NCBI GenBank assembly: GCA_021790995.1
Contig: JAJYFA010000005.1
Location: 1-59,350 of the forward strand
Origin: Acidobacteriota bacterium
GTDB lineage: Bacteria > Acidobacteriota > Terriglobia > Terriglobales > Acidobacteriaceae
Direction of reading: 5' to 3'
Length of the DNA stretch: 59,350 nt
A program made the translations under genes and the position numbers. Shown piece after piece: positions 50,911 to 59,127 of the stretch. The stretch's first letter is position 1. Every line of letters begins with the position of its first letter. The notes under the pieces were generated by a model. The model saw only the letters and a list, made by a program, of their open reading frames with translations, made no database searches and was not told where the DNA came from.

Positions 50911-52815
50911 GTGAAAAAGAAGAGCATCATGAGGGCGCTGACGTCGACGCTCCTTGCCGCGACAAGTGCGAAGCTCGTGCTGAACGCTCAAACCGCGCAG
51001 CCCTATAAGGGGGTCGTGGGCAGAACTCTCGCCGAGTCGAAAGAGTGGTGGCCTGAACCCGTGAAGGCCCCGGACGGCGCTCCAAACGTAATCTGGATCT
51101 TACTCGATGATGTAGGGTATGGCGCCTCGAGCACCTTCGGCGGGCTGATTTCTACCCCGACCTTCGACTATCTGGCCGCGAACGGTTTGCGCTACACCAA
51201 CTTCCATACCTGCGCCATCTGCGCGCCCACGCGCGCTGCTCTCCTTACTGGCCGGAATAGCTCCACTGTGCACGAGGCGGGATTCTCGCACGACATCTTC
51301 TCAGCCGGCTTTCCTGGCTGGGACGGAAGAATTCCCGCTTCCGCAGGAACCATCGCCGCGATTCTTCGCGCCAATGGTTACAACACCTTCGCTGTTGGAA
51401 AATACGGCGTGACGCCGGACGAAGAGATGACCGATGCCGGCCCCTTCGATCATTGGCCAACGCAGATGGGGTTCGATCACTTTTTCGGATTTCTCGGTTC
51501 CCAAACCGACCAGTACAAGCCGAATCTGGTGGAGGATCAGGAGCACGTCAAACCCGATGGCCGTCACTTGAGCGACCAGATTACCGACAAAGCCATCTCC
51601 TACATTGACCGCCAGGAGAAGGTCGCGCCCGACAAGCCATTCTTCCTCTACTACGCGCCTGGCGCCACGCACGCTCCACACCAGGTGGATCGATATTGGA
51701 GCGATCAATACAAGGGAACATTCGATCAGGGCTGGGATGTCTACCGGGAGAAGGTATTTGAACGCCAGAAGGCTCTCGGCGTGATTCCGGCGAATGCCAA
51801 ACTCCACGATCGCAACCCCAACGTGCAGGCATGGGATCAGTTGTCACCGGAGGAAAAGAAGCTCTATGCGCGCTTCGAGGAAGTCTACGCAGGCTACTTG
51901 AGCTATACGGATTATGAGGTGGCGCGCCTGATCGGTCATCTCAAATTGCTGCACATCCTGAACAATACGCTCATCTTCGTGATGATTGGCGACAATGGCG
52001 CCAGCAAAGAAGGCACGTTAAATGGCGATGTCGATCGGCCGCTCTTTTCCAGCGGTCTGCCGCCCGAGGAGAACATCAAATACAATCTGGCGAGAATCGG
52101 GGAGATTGGCACGCCCCAAGCCACGCAGGGCAATTATCCGCTGGGATGGGCGCAAGCCATGGACACCCCATTCAAGGACTGGAAGCAGGATGCCGATGCG
52201 GAAGGAGGATCGCACAATCCGCTGATTGTCTACTGGCCAAAGGGGATCGAGGACAAGGGCGGAATCCGCGCTCAATACGCCCACGTCATCGATGTTCTGC
52301 CCACGACACTCGATCTTGCCGGCGTGAAGGCTCCCGCCGCCATCAAGGGAGTCAAGCAGATTCCCATCGAAGGCAATTCCTTTGCCTACTCGATCAACGA
52401 TGCCAGGGCGCCATCCCGCCACAACGTCCAGTACTACTATGTCTTTGGTTCGCGGGCGATCTACGACCATGGCTGGAAGGCCGAACTGGCGTATCCCAGC
52501 GGTTGGATCACCTGGACATGGCCAATGAAGCCGGACTTCGACGAAAATGCCTGGCAGCTCTATAACCTGAACGACGATCCCACCGAGCGAATTGACCTGG
52601 CCAAGAAGTATCCCGAGAAGCTGGCGCGGCTCAAGGCAGAGTTTGAAGAGCAAGCCAAGGCTCACCAACTCTATCCATACATTACCTGGGATGACGTCGT
52701 GCGGGCCCGGATCCACCGCACCACCTGGAAACCAAGTTACCCTCAACTGAACATGGACCACGTAACCTTTTCCGGAGGGAACTCCGGCACCGGCAAGCGG
52801 GCCGGAACACCGTGA
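50911..52815 (+). CDS. Exported formylglycine-dependent sulfatase
   Basis: This 634-aa sulfatase hydrolyses sulfate esters. The active-site C-x-P-x-R is CAPTR at Cys104, within CAICAPTRAALLTGRN, and must be oxidised to formylglycine. Metal Asp residues are in WILLDDVGYG; later motifs are GKYGVTPD, FLYYAPGATHAPHQ and FVMIGDNGAS. The N-terminus is signal-like (MKKKSIMRALTSTLLAATSA, then NAQ). I choose GTG 50911 because GAGGAGAGG lies 7 nt upstream and the predicted transcription start (about 50852) is past the alternative GTG at 50848. The substrate class (aryl or carbohydrate sulfate) is not deducible. Confidence 0.93.
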   Translation: MKKKSIMRALTSTLLAATSAKLVLNAQTAQPYKGVVGRTLAESKEWWPEPVKAPDGAPNVIWILLDDVGYGASSTFGGLISTPTFDYLAANGLRYTNFHTCAICAPTRAALLTGRNSSTVHEAGFSHDIFSAGFPGWDGRIPASAGTIAAILRANGYNTFAVGKYGVTPDEEMTDAGPFDHWPTQMGFDHFFGFLGSQTDQYKPNLVEDQEHVKPDGRHLSDQITDKAISYIDRQEKVAPDKPFFLYYAPGATHAPHQVDRYWSDQYKGTFDQGWDVYREKVFERQKALGVIPANAKLHDRNPNVQAWDQLSPEEKKLYARFEEVYAGYLSYTDYEVARLIGHLKLLHILNNTLIFVMIGDNGASKEGTLNGDVDRPLFSSGLPPEENIKYNLARIGEIGTPQATQGNYPLGWAQAMDTPFKDWKQDADAEGGSHNPLIVYWPKGIEDKGGIRAQYAHVIDVLPTTLDLAGVKAPAAIKGVKQIPIEGNSFAYSINDARAPSRHNVQYYYVFGSRAIYDHGWKAELAYPSGWITWTWPMKPDFDENAWQLYNLNDDPTERIDLAKKYPEKLARLKAEFEEQAKAHQLYPYITWDDVVRARIHRTTWKPSYPQLNMDHVTFSGGNSGTGKRAGTP

Positions 52816-52937
52816 CGAGGCTCTCTCAGCGAGAATGAACCCTCCCGCTTGTGTCCCGGTTCGGCAGGTGGGCGCCAGTCAGTTCATGCGGAAGAGTGAA
52901 TGGGCTGGCCGCGTTGGCTCGCGGTGCACGATGATGC

Positions 52938-53963
52938 TTAGCCACGGTAATGGGCAGGCGTGCTGCCGGTCCATCTCCGGAAGGCATGCCGAAAGTTCGC
53001 AGCTTCGCTGAAACCTAGGCGGTCAGCGATTTCGTCCATGTTGAGCTTGGTGGAGCGCAGATATTCTTTGGCAAGATTACAGCGGACGTCATCGAGGATT
53101 TGCGTGAAGGATGCGCCCTCGGCTTGAAGCCTGCGGTGTAGAGTCCGAACGGTCGTCGCCATCCGCTGGGCCACAAGCTCCATCGTGGGGGAATGCCCCG
53201 GTGTCGAGGCGATCACCTGATAGACCTCGCCGGAGATGCCGGTCGAGGTCTTCACTGCGCCGAGAATGCGATCGCACGTATCCTGCATGAGCTTTGCCGT
53301 GAGCCTGTGCGCCATGCGCGGCCTCTCGGCAAGAATGGATCGCGGGTACGAGAGTTCGCAAATCGGCTCGCCGAACCGCAGCTCGCAGTTCAGATAGCGT
53401 CGATAGAGATGAACATGCCGCGGGGGGCCATAGGGCAACCTTGCCCGCAGCGGATGGCATCGTTCGGGTTCAATCACGGTCTTCAGGTGGGTGGCCAGTT
53501 GCGTCAGGTGCTGCTCGGTGACGAAGCGCATCAGGGAATTGGTGTACGTGAAAGCGGGGTTCATCTCCAGAATCCACGAAGCCGAGTCTTTCTCCTCGTG
53601 CCATGACATGATGAGCAGCGGGGTCGCCAGCTGGTGATACTTGACGGCCACCTGAAAGTACTCCCGAATCGTCGGGCTGCACACCAGCGCGAAACCGTAC
53701 ATCCCATACGCTGAAAGCGGAATGCGGCTGCCTACGCGGAATGGCGTCTCCGGGTCTTTGGAGAGATCCAGGGCATTGTTGCAAACCGTGATGTACTGGC
53801 GAATCGAGGTAAGGGTTTGCGGCTGGGTGAGGCTTTCCAGGGACAAGCCGGTTCCTGAAAGGCTTGCGTCGGGCGCAATTCCCTGATCGCTTAGAACGTC
53901 GACCAGGGCCGCAAGCTTATAGGGTGCATACCGTTTTTCGTTCCAAAGAGGTAGTTCCATCAT
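52938..53963 (-). CDS. AraC-family transcriptional regulator (Arabinose_bd type)
   Basis: This 341-aa protein has an N-terminal ligand-binding domain of the OruR/VirS-like class (ALVDVLSDQGIAPDASLSGTGLSLESL, YGMYGFALVCSPTIREYFQVAVKYHQL) and a C-terminal double helix-turn-helix: VAQRMATTVRTLHRRLQAEGASF, then MDEIADRLGFSEAANFRHAFRRWTGSTPAHYR. Such regulators usually activate catabolic operons from direct-repeat sites next to the -35 box. It is the only regulator in the island, lies between the sulfatase and thiolase genes, and is the best candidate for the 47-bp modules. Confidence 0.92.
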   Translation of the reverse strand: MMELPLWNEKRYAPYKLAALVDVLSDQGIAPDASLSGTGLSLESLTQPQTLTSIRQYITVCNNALDLSKDPETPFRVGSRIPLSAYGMYGFALVCSPTIREYFQVAVKYHQLATPLLIMSWHEEKDSASWILEMNPAFTYTNSLMRFVTEQHLTQLATHLKTVIEPERCHPLRARLPYGPPRHVHLYRRYLNCELRFGEPICELSYPRSILAERPRMAHRLTAKLMQDTCDRILGAVKTSTGISGEVYQVIASTPGHSPTMELVAQRMATTVRTLHRRLQAEGASFTQILDDVRCNLAKEYLRSTKLNMDEIADRLGFSEAANFRHAFRRWTGSTPAHYRG

Positions 53964-53971
53964 AGCGGAGC

Positions 53972-53995
53972 ACTGTCCGATACGAACCTTCCCGC
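53972..53995. promoter_or_regulatory. Weaker AraC half-site pair upstream of the araC-like gene
   Basis: ACTGTCCG followed after 6 nt by ACCTTCCCGC repeats the half-site spacing of the three promoter modules (CTGTC 53973-53977, CTTCC 53988-53992). It starts 9 bp upstream of the regulator's start codon, where binding could autoregulate it, and in the plus orientation it also faces the thiolase gene. Confidence 0.45.
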
Positions 53996-54185
53996 GTCCG
54001 AATTGAACCTATGGCAATTCATTATGCACAAGTAGGATTCCATATGGAAGAGGCAAGCGAGCTTCAGGCTTCATGGAACGGTTCCGGCGTCACATGAGGG
54101 CCGCCGGGCCAGGGCTTGACGTTGCCGGGGGCTGGGACCAGGAAGCGACCTGCCTCTTATTCATTCCATCCTAGAACGGAGCCTT

Positions 54186-55358
54186 ATGTCAGAGTTCGTG
54201 ATTACGGCAGCCAAGCGCACAGCCATCGGCACTTTTCAGGGAACATTGAAGGACACTTCTGCGGTTGACCTGGGCGTTGCAGCGACGCAGGCGATCCTGC
54301 CTGGTTTGCCGGTCGAGGATGTTGCCGACGTGATCGTTGGCAACGTCCTGCAGGCGGGTGGCGGCATGAATCCCGCCCGCCAGATTGCGTTGAAATCCGG
54401 CCTGCCCGATCGTGTGACGGCGCAGACCGTCAACCGTGTCTGCGGCAGCGGTCTGCAGGCGGTAGTGACCGCGGTGCAGGGATTGCAATGTGGGGACGGA
54501 GAGCTTTATCTGGCTGGCGGCACGGAAAGCATGTCTCGTGCACCCTATCTTCTTGCGCAGGCACGCGCGGGATACCGATACGGATCGGGCGAACTGGTGG
54601 ACAGCATCCTCAGTGAAGGCGTGACCGACCCGGGCCTGCGCTACGCGATGGGAATCACCGCGGAGAATGTGGCCGAGCAGTTCGGCATCACGCGTGAGGA
54701 GCAGGATGCCTTTGCCCTGGAGAGCCAGCGGCGCGCAGCCCGCGCCATTGCCGAGGGACACTTCGCCGCGGAGATCGTCCCCGTTCCGATCAAGACGAAG
54801 CAAGGCGCCGTCGAGTTTGCGGCCGATGAACACCCGCGGGCGGATTCCAGTCTTGAAGCCCTGGCCAAATTGAAGCCGGCCTTCAAAGCGAACGGAACGG
54901 TCACCGCCGGAAACGCAAGCGGACTGAACGATGGCGCCGCAATGCTTGCGCTCACGACCGGCGCATACGCAAAGGCGCACGGACTTCCCGTTCTCGCGCG
55001 TATTCTCTCGTATGCCGTGGCGGGCGTCGCTCCGGAGGTGATGGGACTTGGTCCCGCGGCAGCCGTACCCATCGCCCTGCGGAAAGCTGGTCTCACCGCG
55101 GACCAAATCGATCTCTTGGAATTGAACGAGGCCTTTGCCGCACAGTCGATCGCGGTTCTCCGCAGGCTTGAACTCGATCCAGCCAAAGTGAATCCCAGTG
55201 GAGGCGCCATTGCTCTCGGCCACCCGATTGGTGCTTCGGGCGCCCGCGTCCTCGTCACGCTGATTCACTCCCTCCGGCGCTGCGGCAAACGCAATGGTGT
55301 CGCCGGCCTGTGCATCGGCGGCGGCATGGGAATCGCCATCGTGATTTCGGTTGCGTGA
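54186..55358 (+). CDS. Acetyl-CoA acetyltransferase (thiolase)
   Basis: This 390-aa thiolase splits acetoacetyl-CoA or another 3-ketoacyl-CoA with CoA. It has the acyl-accepting Cys86 in [11 protein letters not shown], the covering loop [18 protein letters not shown], the catalytic His in [14 protein letters not shown], and the second Cys in [11 protein letters not shown]. These mark a type-II biosynthetic/degradative thiolase. It is the first gene of a rightward series with CoA-transferase genes, consistent with the last step of acetoacetate degradation. Confidence 0.94.
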   Translation: MSEFVITAAKRTAIGTFQGTLKDTSAVDLGVAATQAILPGLPVEDVADVIVGNVLQAGGGMNPARQIALKSGLPDRVTAQTVNRVCGSGLQAVVTAVQGLQCGDGELYLAGGTESMSRAPYLLAQARAGYRYGSGELVDSILSEGVTDPGLRYAMGITAENVAEQFGITREEQDAFALESQRRAARAIAEGHFAAEIVPVPIKTKQGAVEFAADEHPRADSSLEALAKLKPAFKANGTVTAGNASGLNDGAAMLALTTGAYAKAHGLPVLARILSYAVAGVAPEVMGLGPAAAVPIALRKAGLTADQIDLLELNEAFAAQSIAVLRRLELDPAKVNPSGGAIALGHPIGASGARVLVTLIHSLRRCGKRNGVAGLCIGGGMGIAIVISVA

Positions 55359-55518
55359 CGCGCCGCCCGCGCGCAACGGTTCAATGGAGGCTGCTCGCAG
55401 GCTCGGTCGGATGGCGACAACCGATTGTCCGGTTGGCACACAGCAAGGCCCATTGCCTGCCAACTAAGATATTTGGGGCGTCCGCCGGTGCCGGCGCGCT
55501 CGACGGAAGGAGAAGCGA

Positions 55519-56223
55519 GTGAACAAGGTAGTCAATTCTGCGGATGCCGCGGTTGCGGATCTGCGGGACGGAATGACCCTGATGTTGGGCGGATTTGGTC
55601 TGTGCGGAATTCCCGAGAACCTGATTGCGGCCGTCATTCGCAAGGGCGTCAAGGGGCTGCACACCATCAGCAACAACATGGGCGTCGACGGATGCGGAAT
55701 GGGACTGATGCTCGAGGCAGGCATCATCGCCTCGCACATTGGCAGTTACGTGGGCGAAAACCGCCTGCTTGAGAAGCTCGTCATCGCCGGCGACTTGCAC
55801 CTCACTCTCGTTCCGCAAGGAACACTCGCTGAGCGCATTCGCGCCGGCGGCGCGGGCATTCCCGCGTTTTACGTTCCTGCCGGAGTTGGCACCGTCGTGG
55901 CCGAAGGCAAGGAGGTGCGGGAGTTCGACGGCAAATCCTACCTGATGGAGCGCGGCTTGCGCGCGGACGTCGCGCTGATCAAGGCATGGAAGGCCGATCG
56001 CCACGGCAATCTGATCTACCGCAAAACGGCGCGAAACTTCAATCCGGCCATGGCCACAGCAGCAGACATCACGATCGCCGAGGTGGAAGAGCTCGTCGAG
56101 CCGGGCGGTCTGGATCCCGATGAAATTGTGACCCCAGGAATCTATGTCGACCGAGTGGTTGTGGGGCCGGAATTTACGAAACCCATCGAATGGCGCTTTA
56201 TCAAGGAGCACGCGCAGTCATGA
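55519..56223 (+). CDS. 3-oxoacid CoA-transferase subunit A
   Basis: This 234-aa alpha subunit moves CoA between acids, for example from succinyl-CoA to acetoacetate. It has the glycine loop MLGGFGLCGIPENLI, ISNNMGVDG, GTLAERIRAGGAGIPAFY and GLRADVALIKAWKADRHGNLIYRKTARNFN, typical of ScoA/AtoD. The start is GTG 55519 with GGAAGGAGAAG upstream. Its TGA overlaps the next ATG by 4 bp. A lone TTGTCCG half-site lies at 55425-55431. Confidence 0.93.
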   Translation: MNKVVNSADAAVADLRDGMTLMLGGFGLCGIPENLIAAVIRKGVKGLHTISNNMGVDGCGMGLMLEAGIIASHIGSYVGENRLLEKLVIAGDLHLTLVPQGTLAERIRAGGAGIPAFYVPAGVGTVVAEGKEVREFDGKSYLMERGLRADVALIKAWKADRHGNLIYRKTARNFNPAMATAADITIAEVEELVEPGGLDPDEIVTPGIYVDRVVVGPEFTKPIEWRFIKEHAQS

Positions 56224-57074
56224 ACGAGAAGAGTACGGCAATGGCGGAGGCGCCGTTTACCCTGACTGGCAAAGTGGCGATTGTTACGGGAGGCGGACGA
56301 GGCATTGGAAGAGCCATCGTACGGCGTCTGGCTTCTGCGGGCGCGCAGGTGCTGGCATGCGACCTGGATCGAGAAGCCTTGCAGGAGGCACAATCCTCCG
56401 TGGCTCATCCGGAGCGCATTGCCTTGTACTGCGGCGATCTGATGGCGCCTGCCGTTCCTAAGCAGATTGTGAATGCCGCGCTCGACCGCTTCGCCGCGAT
56501 CGACATTGTGGTCAACTGCGCCGGTTTCAGTTGGGATGGCGTGATCCAGAAAACCACCGACGAGCAGTTCCTAGCCATGTTGAACATCCACATTGTCGCG
56601 CCCTTCCGCATCCTGCGCGCCGCCTCTGAGTATCTTCGCGCCGCCGCCAAACGCGAGATCGCGGCTGGTGTCCGCGTGATGCGCAAGGTGGTCAATATCA
56701 CGTCGATCTCTGGCACCGACGGCAATGCCGGCCAGGCCGGGTACTCGTCAGGCAAGGCCGGAGTGATTGGGCTGACCAAGACTCTCGCCAAGGAATGGGG
56801 AAGGTACAACATCAACGTGAATGCGGTTGGATTTGGTCTGATTGAGACGCGGATGACGCAACCACTCAATCCCGAAGGGTCGATCTCCGTGGCCGGGAAG
56901 AAGCTTCCCATCGGCATCCAGCCCGCGGTGCTCGATTCGATCGCAGGAGCGTGTCCGCTGGGGCGCATCGGAACGCCCGAAGAAGCAGCCGGCGCGGTGC
57001 TGTTCTTTTGTTCTCCTTTATCGGACTACGTTACGGGTGAAGTTCTCATCTGCGGCGGCGGATATCACTTCTGA
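56220..57074 (+). CDS. SDR-family oxidoreductase (FabG-like)
   Basis: This 284-aa NAD(P)-dependent short-chain dehydrogenase has VTGGGRGIGRAIVRRLA near residue 20, CDLDREAL, VNCAGFSWDG near residue 95, the catalytic ITSISG and YSSGKAG (Y-x-x-x-K) near residue 178, and C-terminal YVTGEVLICGGGYHF. It begins inside the subunit-A stop codon (ATGA) and therefore splits the two CoA-transferase subunit genes. Probable 3-hydroxyacyl or 3-hydroxy acid oxidation or reduction. Confidence 0.92.
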   Translation: MNEKSTAMAEAPFTLTGKVAIVTGGGRGIGRAIVRRLASAGAQVLACDLDREALQEAQSSVAHPERIALYCGDLMAPAVPKQIVNAALDRFAAIDIVVNCAGFSWDGVIQKTTDEQFLAMLNIHIVAPFRILRAASEYLRAAAKREIAAGVRVMRKVVNITSISGTDGNAGQAGYSSGKAGVIGLTKTLAKEWGRYNINVNAVGFGLIETRMTQPLNPEGSISVAGKKLPIGIQPAVLDSIAGACPLGRIGTPEEAAGAVLFFCSPLSDYVTGEVLICGGGYHF

Positions 57075-57138
57075 GCGAGAGCATCGTTGCGCTAGCGGAT
57101 CGAATCCCCCAAAGGGCTTTGCAGAAAGGAGTTGAGCA

Positions 57139-57792
57139 TTGGACGGCAAGCAACTTATCGCCCGGCGGATCGCCAGGGAGCTCAAGGATGGGTTCTATGT
57201 CAACCTAGGCATTGGCCTGCCCACAATGGTCGCAGCCTACGTGCCGCAAGGAGTGGAGGTCCTCTTCCAATCGGAAAATGGATTGTTGGGAATTGGGCCA
57301 CCACCGGCTCCGGACCAGGAAGATCCCGACTTGATCAATGCCGGCAAACAGCCGGTGACCATTCTTCCGGGCTCCAGTTTCTTCGGAAGCGATCAGGCAT
57401 TTGCCATGATCCGCGGCGGCCACATGAACATGAGTATCCTCGGAGCGATGCAGGTTTCCTGCCGGGGCGACCTGGCGAATTGGACGATTCCCGGAAAGAT
57501 GGTGAAGGGCATGGGAGGCGCGATGGACCTCGTGGCCAGCGCCGCCCGCGTGATTGTCGCCATGGAGCACAATGCCAAAGACGGGTCTTTCAAGATCGTC
57601 GAGCAATGCTCCCTGCCGCTTACCGGGAAAGAGGTGGTTCATGACATTGTTACGGAGCTGGGGTGGTTCCGGGTTGGCGCGGAAGGCCTCGTCATGCACG
57701 AGGTTGCCGAAGGCGTGAATCTGGAAGAGGTGCAAAAGCGGACAGGATGCCAGGTGCAATTTGCGCAGGATCTACGTCCCATGCTGCCCTGA
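57139..57792 (+). CDS. 3-oxoacid CoA-transferase subunit B
   Basis: This 217-aa beta subunit carries the catalytic Glu46 in FQSENGLLGIGPPP, which forms the glutamyl-CoA thioester. Further family blocks are YVNLGIGLPTMVAAYVP, FFGSDQAFAMIRGGHMNMSILGA and KGMGGAMDLVA. It pairs with subunit A across the intervening SDR gene. The start is TTG 57139 with AAAGGAG 7 nt upstream. Confidence 0.94.
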   Translation: MDGKQLIARRIARELKDGFYVNLGIGLPTMVAAYVPQGVEVLFQSENGLLGIGPPPAPDQEDPDLINAGKQPVTILPGSSFFGSDQAFAMIRGGHMNMSILGAMQVSCRGDLANWTIPGKMVKGMGGAMDLVASAARVIVAMEHNAKDGSFKIVEQCSLPLTGKEVVHDIVTELGWFRVGAEGLVMHEVAEGVNLEEVQKRTGCQVQFAQDLRPMLP

Positions 57793-57924
57793 TGAATTAC
57801 ACCGCCGGCCTTCGCGGAGTTCTTTAGCGGAACCCAAGTCGCAGGTTGTTCCTGCGCTGCATCGGGAAGCAAATAGATCGCAATGCAGCGCACCGCAATC
57901 GATCAAGTGCTTCAGGGGACTAGA

Positions 57925-58815
57925 ATGCCCGCATTTGTCACTCTTCTCGATGGCCTTTCGTTCGCGGAGTGCCCGCGTTGGCGCGACGGCCGCCTCTATT
58001 TTTCGGACCGGTATACCCACAGCGTGCTGACAGTTTCCATCGATGGCGTAGTCGAAAGCTACGCGCGCATCTCTGGGCGTCCCGCTGGGCTGGGCTTTCT
58101 TCCCAACGGCAGCCTGCTGATCGCTTCCATGCGCGATCGCAAGCTCCTGCGCCGCGAGCACGATGGATCCATCGTCCAGCACGCCGACCTGAGCACGCTT
58201 GCCTGCGGAGACCTCAACGATCTGCTTGTCGATGCCGAGGGCCGCGCCTGGGTTGGCAACTTTGGATTTGACCTGTTTGCTGGCGCACCGGCTTCCTCCA
58301 CCGTGCTGATCTCCGTCGACAGCGATGGAACGGCTGCAATTGCCGCCCATGACCTCGCCTTTCCCAATGGTGCGGCGATCACGCCGGACGGCCGGACGCT
58401 CATCATTGCCGAGACCATGGCAAACCGGTTGAGCGCCTTCACCGTCTCCGCAGGCAGGCTGACGGACCGCCGCATCTGGGCTGCCTTCGGCGATGCTCCT
58501 GCCACAACCGATGTGGGTCGGATTCTGGAGAAAGCAGAAGTCGCACCCGACGGGATCTGTCTCGACGCGGAGGGAGCTGTTTGGGTCGCCGATGTCCTCC
58601 ATCGGCGCCTCATACGGGTTGCCGAGGGCGGCACGATTCTCGAAGAGCTCTCGACCAATGAGTTGTGTGCCTTCGCCTGCATGCTGGGAGGGCCCGACGG
58701 CCGGACTCTCTTTGCCTGCGCAGCGCCCACCTTTGACGATGCAGAGGCGGCGGCGCACCATCACTCCGCCATCCTCATGACCAGGGTCGCTGCGCCTCAC
58801 GCCGGTCTCCCCTGA
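57925..58815 (+). CDS. SMP-30/gluconolactonase-like lactonase
   Basis: This 296-aa six-bladed beta-propeller is of the SMP-30/LRE family, metal-dependent hydrolases that open sugar or other lactones. It shows FAECPRWRDGRLYFSD with the metal Glu, GRPAGLGFLPNGSLLIAS, DLNDLLVDAEGRAWVGNFGF with the metal Asn, FPNGAAITPDGRTLIIAET and PDGICLDAEGAVWVAD with the metal Asp. ATG 57925 follows GGGGACT; an earlier Met at 57883 is less supported. In context it may open a lactone formed by one of the SDR dehydrogenases. Confidence 0.9.
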   Translation: MPAFVTLLDGLSFAECPRWRDGRLYFSDRYTHSVLTVSIDGVVESYARISGRPAGLGFLPNGSLLIASMRDRKLLRREHDGSIVQHADLSTLACGDLNDLLVDAEGRAWVGNFGFDLFAGAPASSTVLISVDSDGTAAIAAHDLAFPNGAAITPDGRTLIIAETMANRLSAFTVSAGRLTDRRIWAAFGDAPATTDVGRILEKAEVAPDGICLDAEGAVWVADVLHRRLIRVAEGGTILEELSTNELCAFACMLGGPDGRTLFACAAPTFDDAEAAAHHHSAILMTRVAAPHAGLP

Positions 58816-59022
58816 GCCGAGGGTCCATGGCGTCATGCACATGGCGCGTCGCAGCCGATTTTTCTCCACCGCGGATGGCGCTCGCCACCTCTCTGATACA
58901 GAATCCACTGTCTCTTTAATGATTATTTCTACTCCAGCGTGGCGTGGAGCCGTTTGGGCGCGAGCATCGGCATCGCGTGGCCTCGGGTTTCCGAATCACT
59001 AAATGTTGGTAGATGACATAAG

Positions 59023-59069
59023 ACTGTCCGGTCAAAACCTGTTGCCTTCTGCATGGGTTTTCTTACTAT
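59023..59069 (+). promoter_or_regulatory. Predicted AraC-dependent promoter of the TonB receptor
   Basis: Half-sites CTGTC (59024-59028) and CTGTT (59039-59043), -35-like TTGCCT (59042-59047), 16 bp, -10 TACTAT (59064-59069). The GACATAAGACTGTCCGG start is nearly identical to that of the sulfatase module. It lies in the otherwise featureless 312-bp gap 58816-59127. The predicted leader is about 50 nt. Confidence 0.75.
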
Positions 59070-59127
59070 TGGTCGAATTTTCTTAGACCGGATTCGCAGA
59101 GGTTATTCGAGGAGGGAAATAGCTCAG

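Noticed and set aside
55425..55431. TTGTCCG upstream of CoA-transferase subunit A as a fourth AraC site
   Set aside because: No second half-site at the required 15-bp distance and no matching -10 box.
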